Below, piece after piece: positions 8,478-18,900 of a DNA stretch of 64,000 nucleotides. This DNA comes from Albugo candida. Lineage: Eukaryota; Oomycota; Peronosporomycetes; Albuginales. The stretch covers positions 186,001 to 250,000 of the forward strand of contig JBDOQK010000052.1 in the NCBI GenBank assembly GCA_040437565.1. Reading direction: 5' to 3'. Each line of letters begins with the position of its first letter. Within the stretch, counting starts at the first letter, position 1. Made by a program: the position numbers and the translations under genes. The notes beneath the pieces were generated by a model, which was not told the origin of the DNA, did no database searches, and saw nothing but the letters and a program-made list of their open reading frames with translations.

Positions 8478-10400
8478 TTACTCGCCGGAAGACTGAAGCC
8501 CCGCATGTTGTACAGCCGAACGTGACTGTTGTGTGACTTGATCCCGCACTTGCGAAGCTTTATGGAGAAGCTGAATCATCTGTTCTTTCAGCACTGGATC
8601 CTCTTGTTGCGTTGTGGATATTCTAGAAGCAACAACAAGCTCATCTTCGCGGTCATACCCACTCAATAAAACAAGGTCTGATTCCTTTTTTGGTTTCGGT
8701 CGATACGACGACATGAGCTGTGATTTCGTCATTCTTGATCCTTTCTGCTGTGCTTCACGCCGTTCTTGGACCATAACCATCGCCAAATGAGCCAAATTTT
8801 GCATCGTAGCAATCTGACTTTCTTGTAAAGTATCACGAGGCTCCGTATCCAATACACAAACAGCTCCGACACATTCGTTTTCGACTGTAAATAGAGGTGC
8901 TGCCGCTAAAAATCGGACAGCCAATGGACCAGTGACGAAAGGATGCTGTCGAAACCGCGGGTCTTCCAAAGTATCCATCACAATGAGTGGTCGTTGATCT
9001 CGGACCGGATACTCACAAAAGCTGAAATCGCGAGGTACATCCGCTTCTCGCACGTGAATGGCGCTTTTGAACCACTGTCGATTCTCATCAATCAGATTCA
9101 CAGCAGCGTACGTGCATGCGAGTGTCTGAGCCGCGAGATCGCACAATGTGTCATAAATATCGACTTCTGTGTCTTTACGGACATCCTCATACAAATCGTT
9201 TCCGAGGTCACCGATCCGTAGCTGTTCGAGTAAGTTTGATACCATCGCTTGTTTTGATGGATCCCGTGCCGCAATTTGACGTAACCACGCTACTCCTACT
9301 AAATCAGGTACATTTGGAATCGACTGAATTGGAAGTGCAAGTGCGTATTCTTCCACAGCATCACGTAGCTTTTTATCTGTTACATCGTTCTTAACAGATG
9401 TTTGCCCAACCAATTGACTTGATCGACTTCCATCCATACAAGCTTTACAAACGCGTAATGTTGTTAGTCCAACGGATTGTAAATCAACAGATTGGTAGAT
9501 AGAGCAATGTCGACAAATGATTTCGCCACATGCTCGACAGTGATGTTTCCTCCTGGTATTGCTGAAGGCTTTGAGACACAAGCGACAGCAATGTCGATCC
9601 TTATCATCGACCCAAGTGGGCGTCTTACGAACAGTGAGATCTCGACTGATACGTTTCCTACTCAAGCTTTCTTCTAAAAAACCGATAGACTCGGCCCATT
9701 GCAATAAAAACTGACGATTGAGACGACGCTGTGATCGCTGATTTGGTGGTTGACGGATACAGCATGTGAATCGTGCTTCAATGAATCCTTCGGATTTTGG
9801 AATGAAAAGAAATCCGCATTTAGTGACAGACCCCCGCTGTAATCGATGCGACGACCATAAGGATGGGCATTCCGATTGTTCGATGGATTCAAGCAAACAA
9901 ACGCCTATTGATTGGTGCTTATCTTTTCCAATGATATCCGCACTTAAGATGCCACTGTATTCCACGAGACACAAATCTTGGTTGTGTAACATAGGATTTA
10001 TAACACTTTTGTGACCCATCGCCAACCACTTTATTCCTACGTATTCCGTTTCACCGTGTTCCTGATGGTACAATTGCGCACCGTCCAAGAAAAAATCGTT
10101 GAGTAAAAAATGAAACAACGAGCGAAATTCGGCCGTGGAAGTGGTCGTGAACATATTCATCATTTCAGCAAGTGTTGCACGGACACTTGCTACCGACTTG
10201 ATGCCGTAGCTAAGTCCCCCTTTTTGACGATCCTCGGAAACTTGAACACCTTTTTTTTCATGCAGCAAGGTCCAATCAGCGTCAAATTGATGTAATTCTG
10301 GTACCATTGATCGGGTCCATTGTAAAAGCTCTGCCTCTTCACTCGGGTCCAAGTGCGGCGTTGCGAAAAACCCGCTGCGTAATGGAAGCGAGCGTACCAT
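8478..10400 (-). CDS. START-FYVE-GAF multidomain protein
   Basis: A single-exon gene of 640 aa starting at the ATG 10398-10400. An N-terminal START-like lipid-binding region covers about residues 40-250. A FYVE zinc finger follows at about 261-320 with all three signatures: WVDD, RRKHHCRACGEIICRHC, and RVC. FYVE fingers bind phosphatidylinositol 3-phosphate on endosomes. A GAF-type sensory domain covers about 410-540 (DTLCDLAAQTLACTYAAVNL, then FCEYPV, and GAVCVLD). A polar, charged tail of about 100 residues follows. This START-FYVE-GAF arrangement belongs to a large family in oomycetes and is one reason to place the window there. The ligand of the GAF domain cannot be told from sequence. 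The biological role is probably lipid-dependent endosomal signalling (inference). Confidence 0.88.
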   Translation of the reverse strand: MVRSLPLRSGFFATPHLDPSEEAELLQWTRSMVPELHQFDADWTLLHEKKGVQVSEDRQKGGLSYGIKSVASVRATLAEMMNMFTTTSTAEFRSLFHFLLNDFFLDGAQLYHQEHGETEYVGIKWLAMGHKSVINPMLHNQDLCLVEYSGILSADIIGKDKHQSIGVCLLESIEQSECPSLWSSHRLQRGSVTKCGFLFIPKSEGFIEARFTCCIRQPPNQRSQRRLNRQFLLQWAESIGFLEESLSRKRISRDLTVRKTPTWVDDKDRHCCRLCLKAFSNTRRKHHCRACGEIICRHCSIYQSVDLQSVGLTTLRVCKACMDGSRSSQLVGQTSVKNDVTDKKLRDAVEEYALALPIQSIPNVPDLVGVAWLRQIAARDPSKQAMVSNLLEQLRIGDLGNDLYEDVRKDTEVDIYDTLCDLAAQTLACTYAAVNLIDENRQWFKSAIHVREADVPRDFSFCEYPVRDQRPLIVMDTLEDPRFRQHPFVTGPLAVRFLAAAPLFTVENECVGAVCVLDTEPRDTLQESQIATMQNLAHLAMVMVQERREAQQKGSRMTKSQLMSSYRPKPKKESDLVLLSGYDREDELVVASRISTTQQEDPVLKEQMIQLLHKASQVRDQVTQQSRSAVQHAGLQSSGE

Positions 10401-11399
10401 TTTTTACGTTTTCGCGGTTTTGTTCACACCGATACGTATTGAAATTTACAAATATACCCACGTCCAACGTTAGCTAATTTGAAATTTGATGGCTGCAGTG
10501 TTGGAGATCGGCTAGCGGAATATTATAAGACGTAACATTTAGTGACGGAGTATAGAGCGTTTCTTAGTACGGTTAAAAATAAACTGGCATTTGAAATAGT
10601 ATCGCACACTCCAGGTCTGACACTTTTTTTAGGAAACACGCTCGTTTATAGCATCCTTTTCAGTATTCGATTCAACAGGTTCCGACACATTGTATACAAA
10701 AATGTAGATAAGTCGCGGTCAAAGATCTGTGATCTTTTCTATTACAACAATCCCTTCGACACCTCAGCCTCTTTGAATTTTCCTTATCTACCAACTATAT
10801 AAATACCACAAATTAGTCGTGATTGTCTTCCGTCCTGCCATCTTGGGTCGATGCGACAACTCTCCCGATAGTACAAACACGGAGAGTAGCTCGTCTACTG
10901 CGCACACCACACATTCAGATTACTGGTACAGATAACTTGGAGGCGGGTTTCGACTTTCGCTGTTCCATTCATCAGTATCCTTTGATCCCCTTCCTATTTA
11001 CAGTCATGAGAAACGAGTTATCTAGCGTGGGTTATTTGTCTTGGTTTGCAATTTTCTGATTGATAGAAATCTTTCTTAGACGATATAATCTTTTTTTGGT
11101 ATCTTTACTGTAACAAAACAGCATCTTGAATCTGCTCAGGTCACTTACCAATTACTTGTCATGAAGTTATGACTTCCCCTCAACATCTTGCCAACACATC
11201 GTCTATCCGAATTTCGTGTACCTTCTTGCTTTTATCAAGACGCTTTTTTGTCATGCATACCTCCCCATATTTGGATTTACATGCTGTTTTTGAAGAATGT
11301 GTAGACTCAGAGCCAGGTTCCCTCCTTTTAGCGATATTTCGTCGAGTGTTATATGAGTCTTGAGAGAACGTATACGAGACACGATGAGTATAAAGCAAG
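10401..11399. other. Intergenic region, no gene supported
   Basis: About 1 kb with only short frames, none with a recognisable domain or coherent splice pattern. The first part must contain the upstream region of the START-FYVE-GAF gene. Confidence 0.6.
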
Positions 11400-11680
11400 C
11401 ACGTAATTATCAGATTTCTGGATGATGGTCAGGAAATGGCACAAGCCAATCAGCTATCAGAAAGAGGGGTCGATCCACTCACTTCGCACCTCAACAATTT
11501 TATAATAAGTGAGCAACTGCCACTCAAGAAAAGGTAATTGAATGAGTGGAAACATCAAGTAGCGGAATGTTGCTGGTACCCCATCGACAGCAAGATGATG
11601 TTATTGAGAATTCCGACGGCTTCAACGACCTGCTCTGATAGGACGTATCTACGAATGGATCCCTCTTGAACCATCTTCAA
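11400..11680. repeat. Left copy of a gap-flanking repeat (281 bp)
   Basis: This segment reappears at 11781-12051 immediately after the 100-N gap. The copies differ by a few single bases (for example gatggtcagg against gatggttagg) and a 10-base indel near the middle. No coding potential is seen. It is best read as two haplotype versions of one locus placed side by side. Confidence 0.9.
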
Positions 11681-11780
11681 NNNNNNNNNNNNNNNNNNNN
11701 NNNNNNNNNNNNNNNNNNNNNNNNNNNNNNNNNNNNNNNNNNNNNNNNNNNNNNNNNNNNNNNNNNNNNNNNNNNNNNNN
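11681..11780. other. Assembly gap (100 N)
   Basis: Exactly 100 N between the two copies of a near-identical 271-281 bp sequence. Confidence 0.97.
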
Positions 11781-12051
11781 CACGTAATTATCAGATTTCT
11801 GGATGATGGTTAGGAAATGGCACAAGCCAATCAGCTATCAGAAAGAGGGGTCGATCCACTTACTTCGCACCTCAACAATTTTATAATAAGTGAGCAACTG
11901 CCACTCAATTAAATGAGTGGAAACATCAAGTAGCGGAATGTTGCTGGTACCCCATCGACAGCAAGATGATGTTATTGAGAATTCTGACGGCTTCAACGAC
12001 CTGCTCTGATAGGACGTATCTACGAATGGATCCCTCTTGAACCATCTTCAA
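11781..12051. repeat. Right copy of the gap-flanking repeat (271 bp)
   Basis: Matches 11400-11680 end to end apart from a few substitutions and a 10-base deletion. See the left copy. Confidence 0.9.
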
Positions 12052-13131
12052 AGTTTAACATCGGTAAAGTTATAAATGTCGTAACTTAGTCGAAGGCGGT
12101 GAACAGAATGCTGGTCACCTCTAACTAATTTATAACGTACTTGTGGTCGAATATGGAAATAAGAACGTATCCTATTGATGACATTTGTGCAATTTTCACT
12201 TTCCAGAATTAGTTAAGAAAATCAAAGTTATGATCCCGAATGATCAAGGGATTTCTTTCATTTGAAGCATTGCGATTGTGTGAATTTTCGGTATTGAGCT
12301 CACACTGATCCTTTGCTTCAGTTTTTCTGTTTTCTACCAATGAGGCGTCTACCTTTGCGGCTCCTAGCAAGGCAAGGTAACCCGCATATAACCGAAAAGA
12401 ATGTGCTCGCACGACTTCCTCCTTATTGATATCGAGGTTCTCCAAGAAATTTGAGTTATGATTTGTCGAGTATACAACCACGGCGGTGGTAGTTCGGTTG
12501 TCAGGCAAAAATGTAAACAAATCGATATACTTTGACAGGTTTATTTGTTCTTCGAATCACGCTCGACTTGGTTGGTGTGGATATATATATATATATATAT
12601 ATAAGCGACATAATAGTCGCGCGGAAGTCGATCGTCGTTTCTTTTTTCGAGTCCGATCCTTCTTTTGACTTTCACAAAAAAAGAAGTGTTCTAAAAATAG
12701 ATTGTAGCAAGCTTCTCAGCATTCGATTGAAGAGGTTTCAAACTGCTCTGAATACAAGACCCTCCCCCTCCTCCATCCCTCCCCCACCGCACCGCACCGT
12801 CTTTGACAGCGCGTACAAGAAAAAAAGAACATCAAAGGAAGAATTGGTGTCATTTTTGAGCTTTACTCCCTCGCCATTGGTGTGTTGCTGTTGCTTTATT
12901 GTCAATCTTCTTGTACATACATTCCCTTCAGGTACATGATTTATACCCGTTTTGATTAATGAGCGGGTGAGCGTCAACAACCCGTTTTGATATCACCAAA
13001 GTAGCAAATACGAATTCAAATATATATTGCGCATCGATCTTTTTGGGCAGTAATTCTAAAGTTACGTTTGTATCTCACTGTAGATAGATAGCGACGAACG
13101 CACTTTCCAACAACGAAAACGAACTTACAAG
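12052..13131. other. Intergenic / upstream region of the TUP1-like gene
   Basis: No gene is supported. A 103-residue minus-strand frame (12209-12520) has no recognisable domain. The region holds an AT microsatellite at 12581-12603 and a cytosine-rich pyrimidine tract at about 12762-12800, then roughly 300 bp of AT-rich sequence before the TUP1-like start codon. Confidence 0.6.
12581..12603. repeat. (AT)n microsatellite
   Basis: Twenty-three bases of alternating A and T, about eleven and a half units, in the upstream region of the TUP1-like gene. Confidence 0.95.
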
Positions 13132-15671
13132 ATGTATTCTTCCACGCCCGCAACCACTCGTCGTGTCAACAGCGCACCAATGAACGTGGCTCCGCCCCAA
13201 ATTAGAGGCGCTCCATCTTCCTCATCAATTTCTTCCGCAATGGGGAACGCAAATGTTCCCTCTACCCGAATTGGCGATATGCTGGATCAAGTAAAAGCAG
13301 AATACGAAGCTGCCATTCAGCAGCTCAATCTTGCAAAGATTGAGCAGATGGAATTAGAGCGAAAAATCCAATCGCAAATTGTAGAAATGGATCAAATACA
13401 ACAAACCCTCAAAACCCTCGAAACCAATCACCGCAGATTACGTCAACAATACGAAGAAGATATTATGCGAATGCGTCGACAACTGGAAGGTGCATCAGGT
13501 ATACATCTCATATACGCATTGCTGATCAACCAATCAGCATTCATATCTATATATTCTCACTTCTAATTGGCTCATTATATCTGTTTTTGTATATCCCTTT
13601 TCATTGGCTCAAATTCAGTTGTTCCATCTCGGTCCAATGCGCCTCAGCGGTCCAATTCGCCGTCCCGAGCTGTTTCGGTCCAAGCAGCCTCACGCTCTCT
13701 GCAAGTTCTTGGACAGCAAACGCCTCAGAATCAGCAATCTTCCTTGCTTGGAACGCCTCAGACCCAAGGGCCAAACTCTTCGATGGATGGATCCACTGGT
13801 ACGCCCACAGGGAATCGGAGGAGCTCTATACCTCCACTCAATCGGGAAGCCGTAGAAGCACTCCCTAAAGCTGAAACACGCACATCCAGCAATAATTTAC
13901 CGCTTCCAAACTCCACTTCGGATCCTTCTTCGCCGGTTTTGAAAAAAGCAAAAATGGGTGCCAATATTCCGAGTCTTTCGAATGGGAAATCAACTATTTT
14001 GAGCAATTCGACGACATCGAATTCAAATTCGTTGATCACTTCTGTTCCTAAAATCCATCGAGATCATCCGATCACGGAAGAATCAAGTCCACCCGCAAAC
14101 ACAACTAGCTCTACTTCCGTGCAGGATATATCAAATGTCAAGCAAGCAACACCAAAGAATCATACGTCTTCAGCTACGAGTTCTTCGACCTCTTCTGCTT
14201 CCAATACGATTCAAAAAAGTAGTAATTCGAAAGCGAGTAAACTCAATTGGAGCTGTGTGTACTCATCGAAATCCTCCGTTTCGTACCAAGAAAATGAACG
14301 ACCGGCAGCAGAAATGCATCAATCAATGGATCATCAAAGNNNNNNNNNNNNNNNNNNNNNNNNNNNNNNNNNNNNNNNNNNNNNNNNNNNNNNNNNNNNN
14401 NNNNNNNNNNNNNNNNNNNNNNNNNNNNNNNNNNNNNNNAGCTCTACTTCCGTGCAGGATATATCAAATGTCAAGCAAGCAACACCAAAGAATCATACGT
14501 CTTCAGCTACGAGTTCTTCGACCTCTTCTGCTTCCAATACGATTCAAAAAAGTAGTAATTCGAAAGCGAGTAAACTCAATTGGAGCTGTGTGTACTCATC
14601 GAAATCCTCCGTTTCGTACCAAGAAAATGAACGACCGGCAGCAGAAATGCATCAATCAATGGATCATCAAAGTGTGGTCTGCTGTGTACGCTTTTCAACT
14701 GATGGAACTATGATGGCTTCTGGATGTCATAAAACGGCTCAAGTATTTGATGTTAAAACGGGTGATCGCAAATTCTCAGTGTCGCGACCTGGACCGAGTA
14801 ATGGGAATGCAGGAGGGAATACACAGAGCTCTGGTAATGATGCAGAAGATGCGTATGTGCGTGCAGTCTGCTTCTCACCAGATTGTACGAAACTGGTCGC
14901 TGGAATGCCGCACAATACAATTCGCATTTGGGATATCGCAACCAATGAAGAAGGACCTCCATTGACCGGTCACGAATCAGAAATTTACTCTTTGGATTAT
15001 GTGAGCGATTTAATTGTCTCTGGTTCGGGCGATCGGAAAATTAGGCTGTGGGATGCTCGAACGAGTCAATGCACCAAGATATTTGGAAGCGAGAGCGGTG
15101 GTCCGTCCGATGGCGTCACCTCTGTGGCACTCTCACCCGACGGAAGATTGTTAGCGGCAGCTTCTCTTGACAAAGTGGTTCGAATTTGGGACACAGAAAC
15201 ATCTCAATTATTGGATCGATTGGAAGGACATAGTGATTCAGTGTACTCGATAGCGTTCTCTCCGGACGGAAAAAATGTGATTTCAGGTTCGTTAGACAGA
15301 AATATCATGCTGTGGGATGTATGTGCACAAGGACGCACAACAACTCGACCGCGAATGCTGTTTCAAGGGCACAAAGATTTCGTATTATCGGTCGCTTATA
15401 CGCCGGACGGAAGGTTCGTTTTCTCACATTTCGACTGCGAATATGTATTGATCTGATTGGAATATGATTTGCATGTAGATGGCTCATGTCAGGCTCCAAG
15501 GATCGCTCAGTGGTATTTTGGGACCCCAGGTCGTCTCGATCGGTTTTGACATTGACAGGCTATCGCAACTCTGTCATTAGTGTAGCTTCGTCTCCAACTT
15601 CTCCATATTTTGCTACTGGTAGCGGTGACTGCTTTGCAGTGGTATGGAAATATCAATTGCAAAACTTTTAG
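13132..15671 (+). CDS. TUP1-like WD40 transcriptional corepressor
   Basis: The three-exon model is 13132-13498, 13619-15413 and 15479-15671, with GT-AG introns of 120 and 65 nt. Tup1 corepressors form tetramers, are recruited by DNA-binding factors and silence promoters. The N terminus carries the Tup_N-type coiled coil ([20 protein letters not shown] and following heptads, about residues 45-120). A long serine/threonine/proline-rich linker follows, then a seven-bladed WD40 propeller (blades ending in VFD, IWD, LWD, IWD, LWD, FWD, VWK). Exon 2 is interrupted by the 14340-14439 gap, and a 233 bp piece is present on both sides of it. Because 233+100 is divisible by three the frame reads through, so a naive translation contains a false 77-residue duplication. 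Collapsed, the protein is 673 aa. Identification as Tup1-like rests on the N-terminal tetramerisation helix plus the C-terminal WD40 layout. Confidence 0.85.
14107..14672. repeat. Identical 233 bp flanks around a 100-N gap inside the TUP1-like gene
   Basis: Bases 14107-14339 and 14440-14672 encode identical protein segments and flank the N run 14340-14439. They are interpreted as one sequence at two unmerged contig ends. Confidence 0.93.
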
Positions 15672-15768
15672 AAAATGAGCAATTCTTTTTTTATGAAATC
15701 CAAAAAGTTGACAAATTTTACTATTGGCAAATACCTGTATATATTTATATTCCGATATTTCAGATACT

Positions 15769-15938
15769 CGTAGAGTCTTCTTTGTAGCGACAGCATCCTC
15801 TATNNNNNNNNNNNNNNNNNNNNNNNNNNNNNNNNNNNNNNNNNNNNNNNNNNNNNNNNNNNNNNNNNNNNNNNNNNNNNNNNNNNNNNNNNNNNNNNNN
15901 NNNCGTAGAGTCTTATTTGTAGCGACAGCATCCTCTAT
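15769..15938. repeat. 35 bp repeated flanks around gap 15804-15903
   Basis: Bases 15769-15803 and 15904-15938 match except at one position and flank exactly 100 N. They lie in the spacer between the convergent TUP1-like and dynein genes, so the true spacer is about 160 bp instead of 296 bp. Confidence 0.9.
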
Positions 15939-15967
15939 AATATTATACAATAATTGTACGGTACATC

Positions 15968-18900
15968 TTATGTATCGAGTTGAGTCAATAATGCCGCGCC
16001 GCGCCGAATCCAATGGCTTTGGGAGTGTATGGACGCCATTGGGAGACGTATAAACATGACGAAATTGGTCGAGTGACCAGTTGTTGACAGCGTTCCTCGT
16101 CGTAGAGATGTGCGATACATTGGACATAAATATACATGAGCGGTGCCTTGAGGCTCGACCTCACGCACAGACTCGATGTCCTCACGGCGTCTCGGTATCA
16201 GATGGATAATCGGCATGGGCACATGCAACTCTCGGGGTTTTGATTCCGTGATGACTATCTTTTCAAAATCCCATCCTGCTCCTTCTAAAAACAAGCCCGA
16301 AATGTATGCACCATCATCGGCTTTTTCATGGATCAATGAAGGCGACACAATGGACAAAATGGTCATATCGTATCCGACTTGATCGATAGGAATCTTATAC
16401 TTTCTAGCATAATTCTGAAGAATTCCAGTGATGAACCCTTGTGTGAAAAAGAACCCTGAAATCCAATACACAAACGGCGGCATTTTTTGCACAAACCATT
16501 CCCGTAAGAAATCCATTCTTTGCAAGAAATCATGAACCCAGCTTCCAAGTGGTTTCAGTGACGGGTAGGACATTGCATCCCATCGTTCTGGCACCTGTCC
16601 ATTGATCATAGAGTTCCCCATAGCTTCGAGCTCGGACGATAAAACCACAAATCCTTTGAGAGCGCGTTCGAGCTCATCGAGCGATGTCGAAATCACATTC
16701 AGAAGCTGATTGTATCGACTCAGTTCCTGCAATAACACCGTATTGGTGCTCTCCTCGTATCGTATCGGAAAATCGATGGCGGCTTGCTCCATATCGAAAG
16801 CTTCCGGCAGCCTGGAAGAAATATCGGACACCAGCACTTTTAATTGCTGATCCCAGGATTCCATTGCATCGGTGGCATTCTTGGGCTGCATATTGAGCGC
16901 TGCGTGGAGGAATTCCATCGTTTTAGACACCGCCAGTGAGATATTTGCATTTTCGTGGAGCCCAAAGACTTCAGGACTATCATTGTGTGGTAGAGAGTCG
17001 ATGAACTCTAAATGAGGCGTCATCGATCCTTTCCACGGGGGTACGATGTATACCCCTTGCGAAAACGTAAACGAATTGTCTAAAATCGAAGGGGTATAAA
17101 TATCAGTTAAAAGTGCAAGAAGACACCGTCGGTCTTTATCATCTGTAACTCTTCCTCCATAATTACATTCTCCAGTTAAGTAACAAAGTGCATCAAATGG
17201 AATCGGATCGTTCGTTTTTAAGTCACGCAAGATGTGATAAAGCTGACTACTGGAAATAATGGAATCCGATAAAGAGAATACGTATGGAATATTCCATCCC
17301 AAAGGTCCAAATTTACCTCGTTCTTGAATCATCGCATGGAAAAAACATAATCCGAAAAAGAGTTTCCGAAATTCATGTGCATACGTAAAAGTAGACTCTT
17401 CAAGCCAACTTGGTGAAATGGATGTGAATGTTTTTCTAAGATTTGCTCGAATTCCTTGTGGGGGCTCATTAGTGATCTTGATGCCGCGCTGTAGCAGCGA
17501 AGAAGGAAAGGCAGGTGTTGGCTCACTGGTCAGCCAAAGGCGAAAACTTGGATGTGCTCGATTGGCTGTGATTTCTTCCGATATTCTGTCCAAAGTTGGC
17601 AACCAGCTAGTGGACAAATGACAATTTTGTAGACAGACCCATGTGCCTATGTCGACCGCTTCTAGAATCGCGCTCTCGGCTAGTGGACCTTGCCCTTGAC
17701 CGAGCGAGATTGCAATAAGCTTTTCTGAGAAGCCCACAGCATCAGCTAATTTCACCAGCTCCATCATTGGATCTGCTCCAGGTGTCAACACAATGATCAA
17801 AGGTGTGGAACACGTAGAATCGTCAAAACTGGCTTTGAGATTGAATGGCGGCGGCTCAATGTACTCTTGCCCCATTTCAGAAACGATGAAGGAGGTGACA
17901 GAAGGAAGGACAGCATCAGGACGAAGACATCGGACCAGCAAGAGCCGCTGAAATGCACTCAGTGGGCTTACAATTGGCATTGTAGTAAGGAATTCTAGAG
18001 GCTTGGAGGCGAGTAGAACACTTTCCCAAACTTGAAGTTGATTTGAATTTGAAAAAGACGTAAGAATCGGCACGAACGGCGGAAATGTCTGTAAACCAAT
18101 CAGATTCGTCCATACCGAATCTGTGAGCCAATGATCAGTTTCAGTTGGTTTACTATATTTTTCCTGAACCTGTGTGTTGCCCGTAAAAAAGTACCGAACC
18201 TCGGAAGCGTGTACGCGTTTTTCCGTGCTCATCACCTTCACTGTTAACAAAAACGTGAACAGCACTTTGTCTTTTTCAAACAGTGAGCGACAAACATGTT
18301 GATATAACAATAAAGTAAAGGTGCTATTAAGCGACCATAACCGCTCTTGTAACTTTGTCGCTCTCTCCGTTTTGGAAATGGCGGTCCCAAACAAATGAAT
18401 GTACCATTCTAATGAATACTGGTACATCGGATCCAATACATTCAAGTCACATAAACAAAAAAACAGTTGCGCCGATCGAGTCGCAACAATTTCATATGCG
18501 GCACGCTTTTCTTGAATACGTTCTTGCGTGCTAGCTGCTTCCCGCACTTTGTCCTGGATTGTAACCGCAGTCACTTTGGAAGCTGCGAGCGTTTCAATCA
18601 GACTTTGATCACTCAGAATGTTTCCTTTGGCACTTTCAAGTAACCTCAAAATTTCATCTTCAATTTCTTGCAGCATTTTCTTATGCTTGGCATCTTCCAC
18701 GACCAATTGTTCTCTCTGCTGTTCCAAGACCGGTTCCTCCTTTGCAACAATAATTCCCAGCATCTGATCCTGGAGCCCTTCAGGAGTCGCCATAAAATTC
18801 ACCACATTCACTTTTGCATACACTTCCGCTGTAAATTTCGGGTTTCCAACATTTGTGGTAAGATACAGTCGAAAACTCGGATCGTATTCAACCACACTGT

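Noticed and set aside
12209-12520. A 103-residue minus-strand frame as a small gene
   Set aside because: No recognisable domain, signal peptide or splice partners; kept only as a note in the intergenic entry.
10401-13131. Transposon or virus-derived element behind the 11.4/11.8 kb repeat
   Set aside because: No transposase, polymerase or capsid-like frame and no inverted or direct terminal structure; the repeat ends coincide with contig ends.
14107-14672. A genuine internal repeat in the TUP1-like protein
   Set aside because: The copies are identical at DNA level and abut a 100-N placeholder on both sides.
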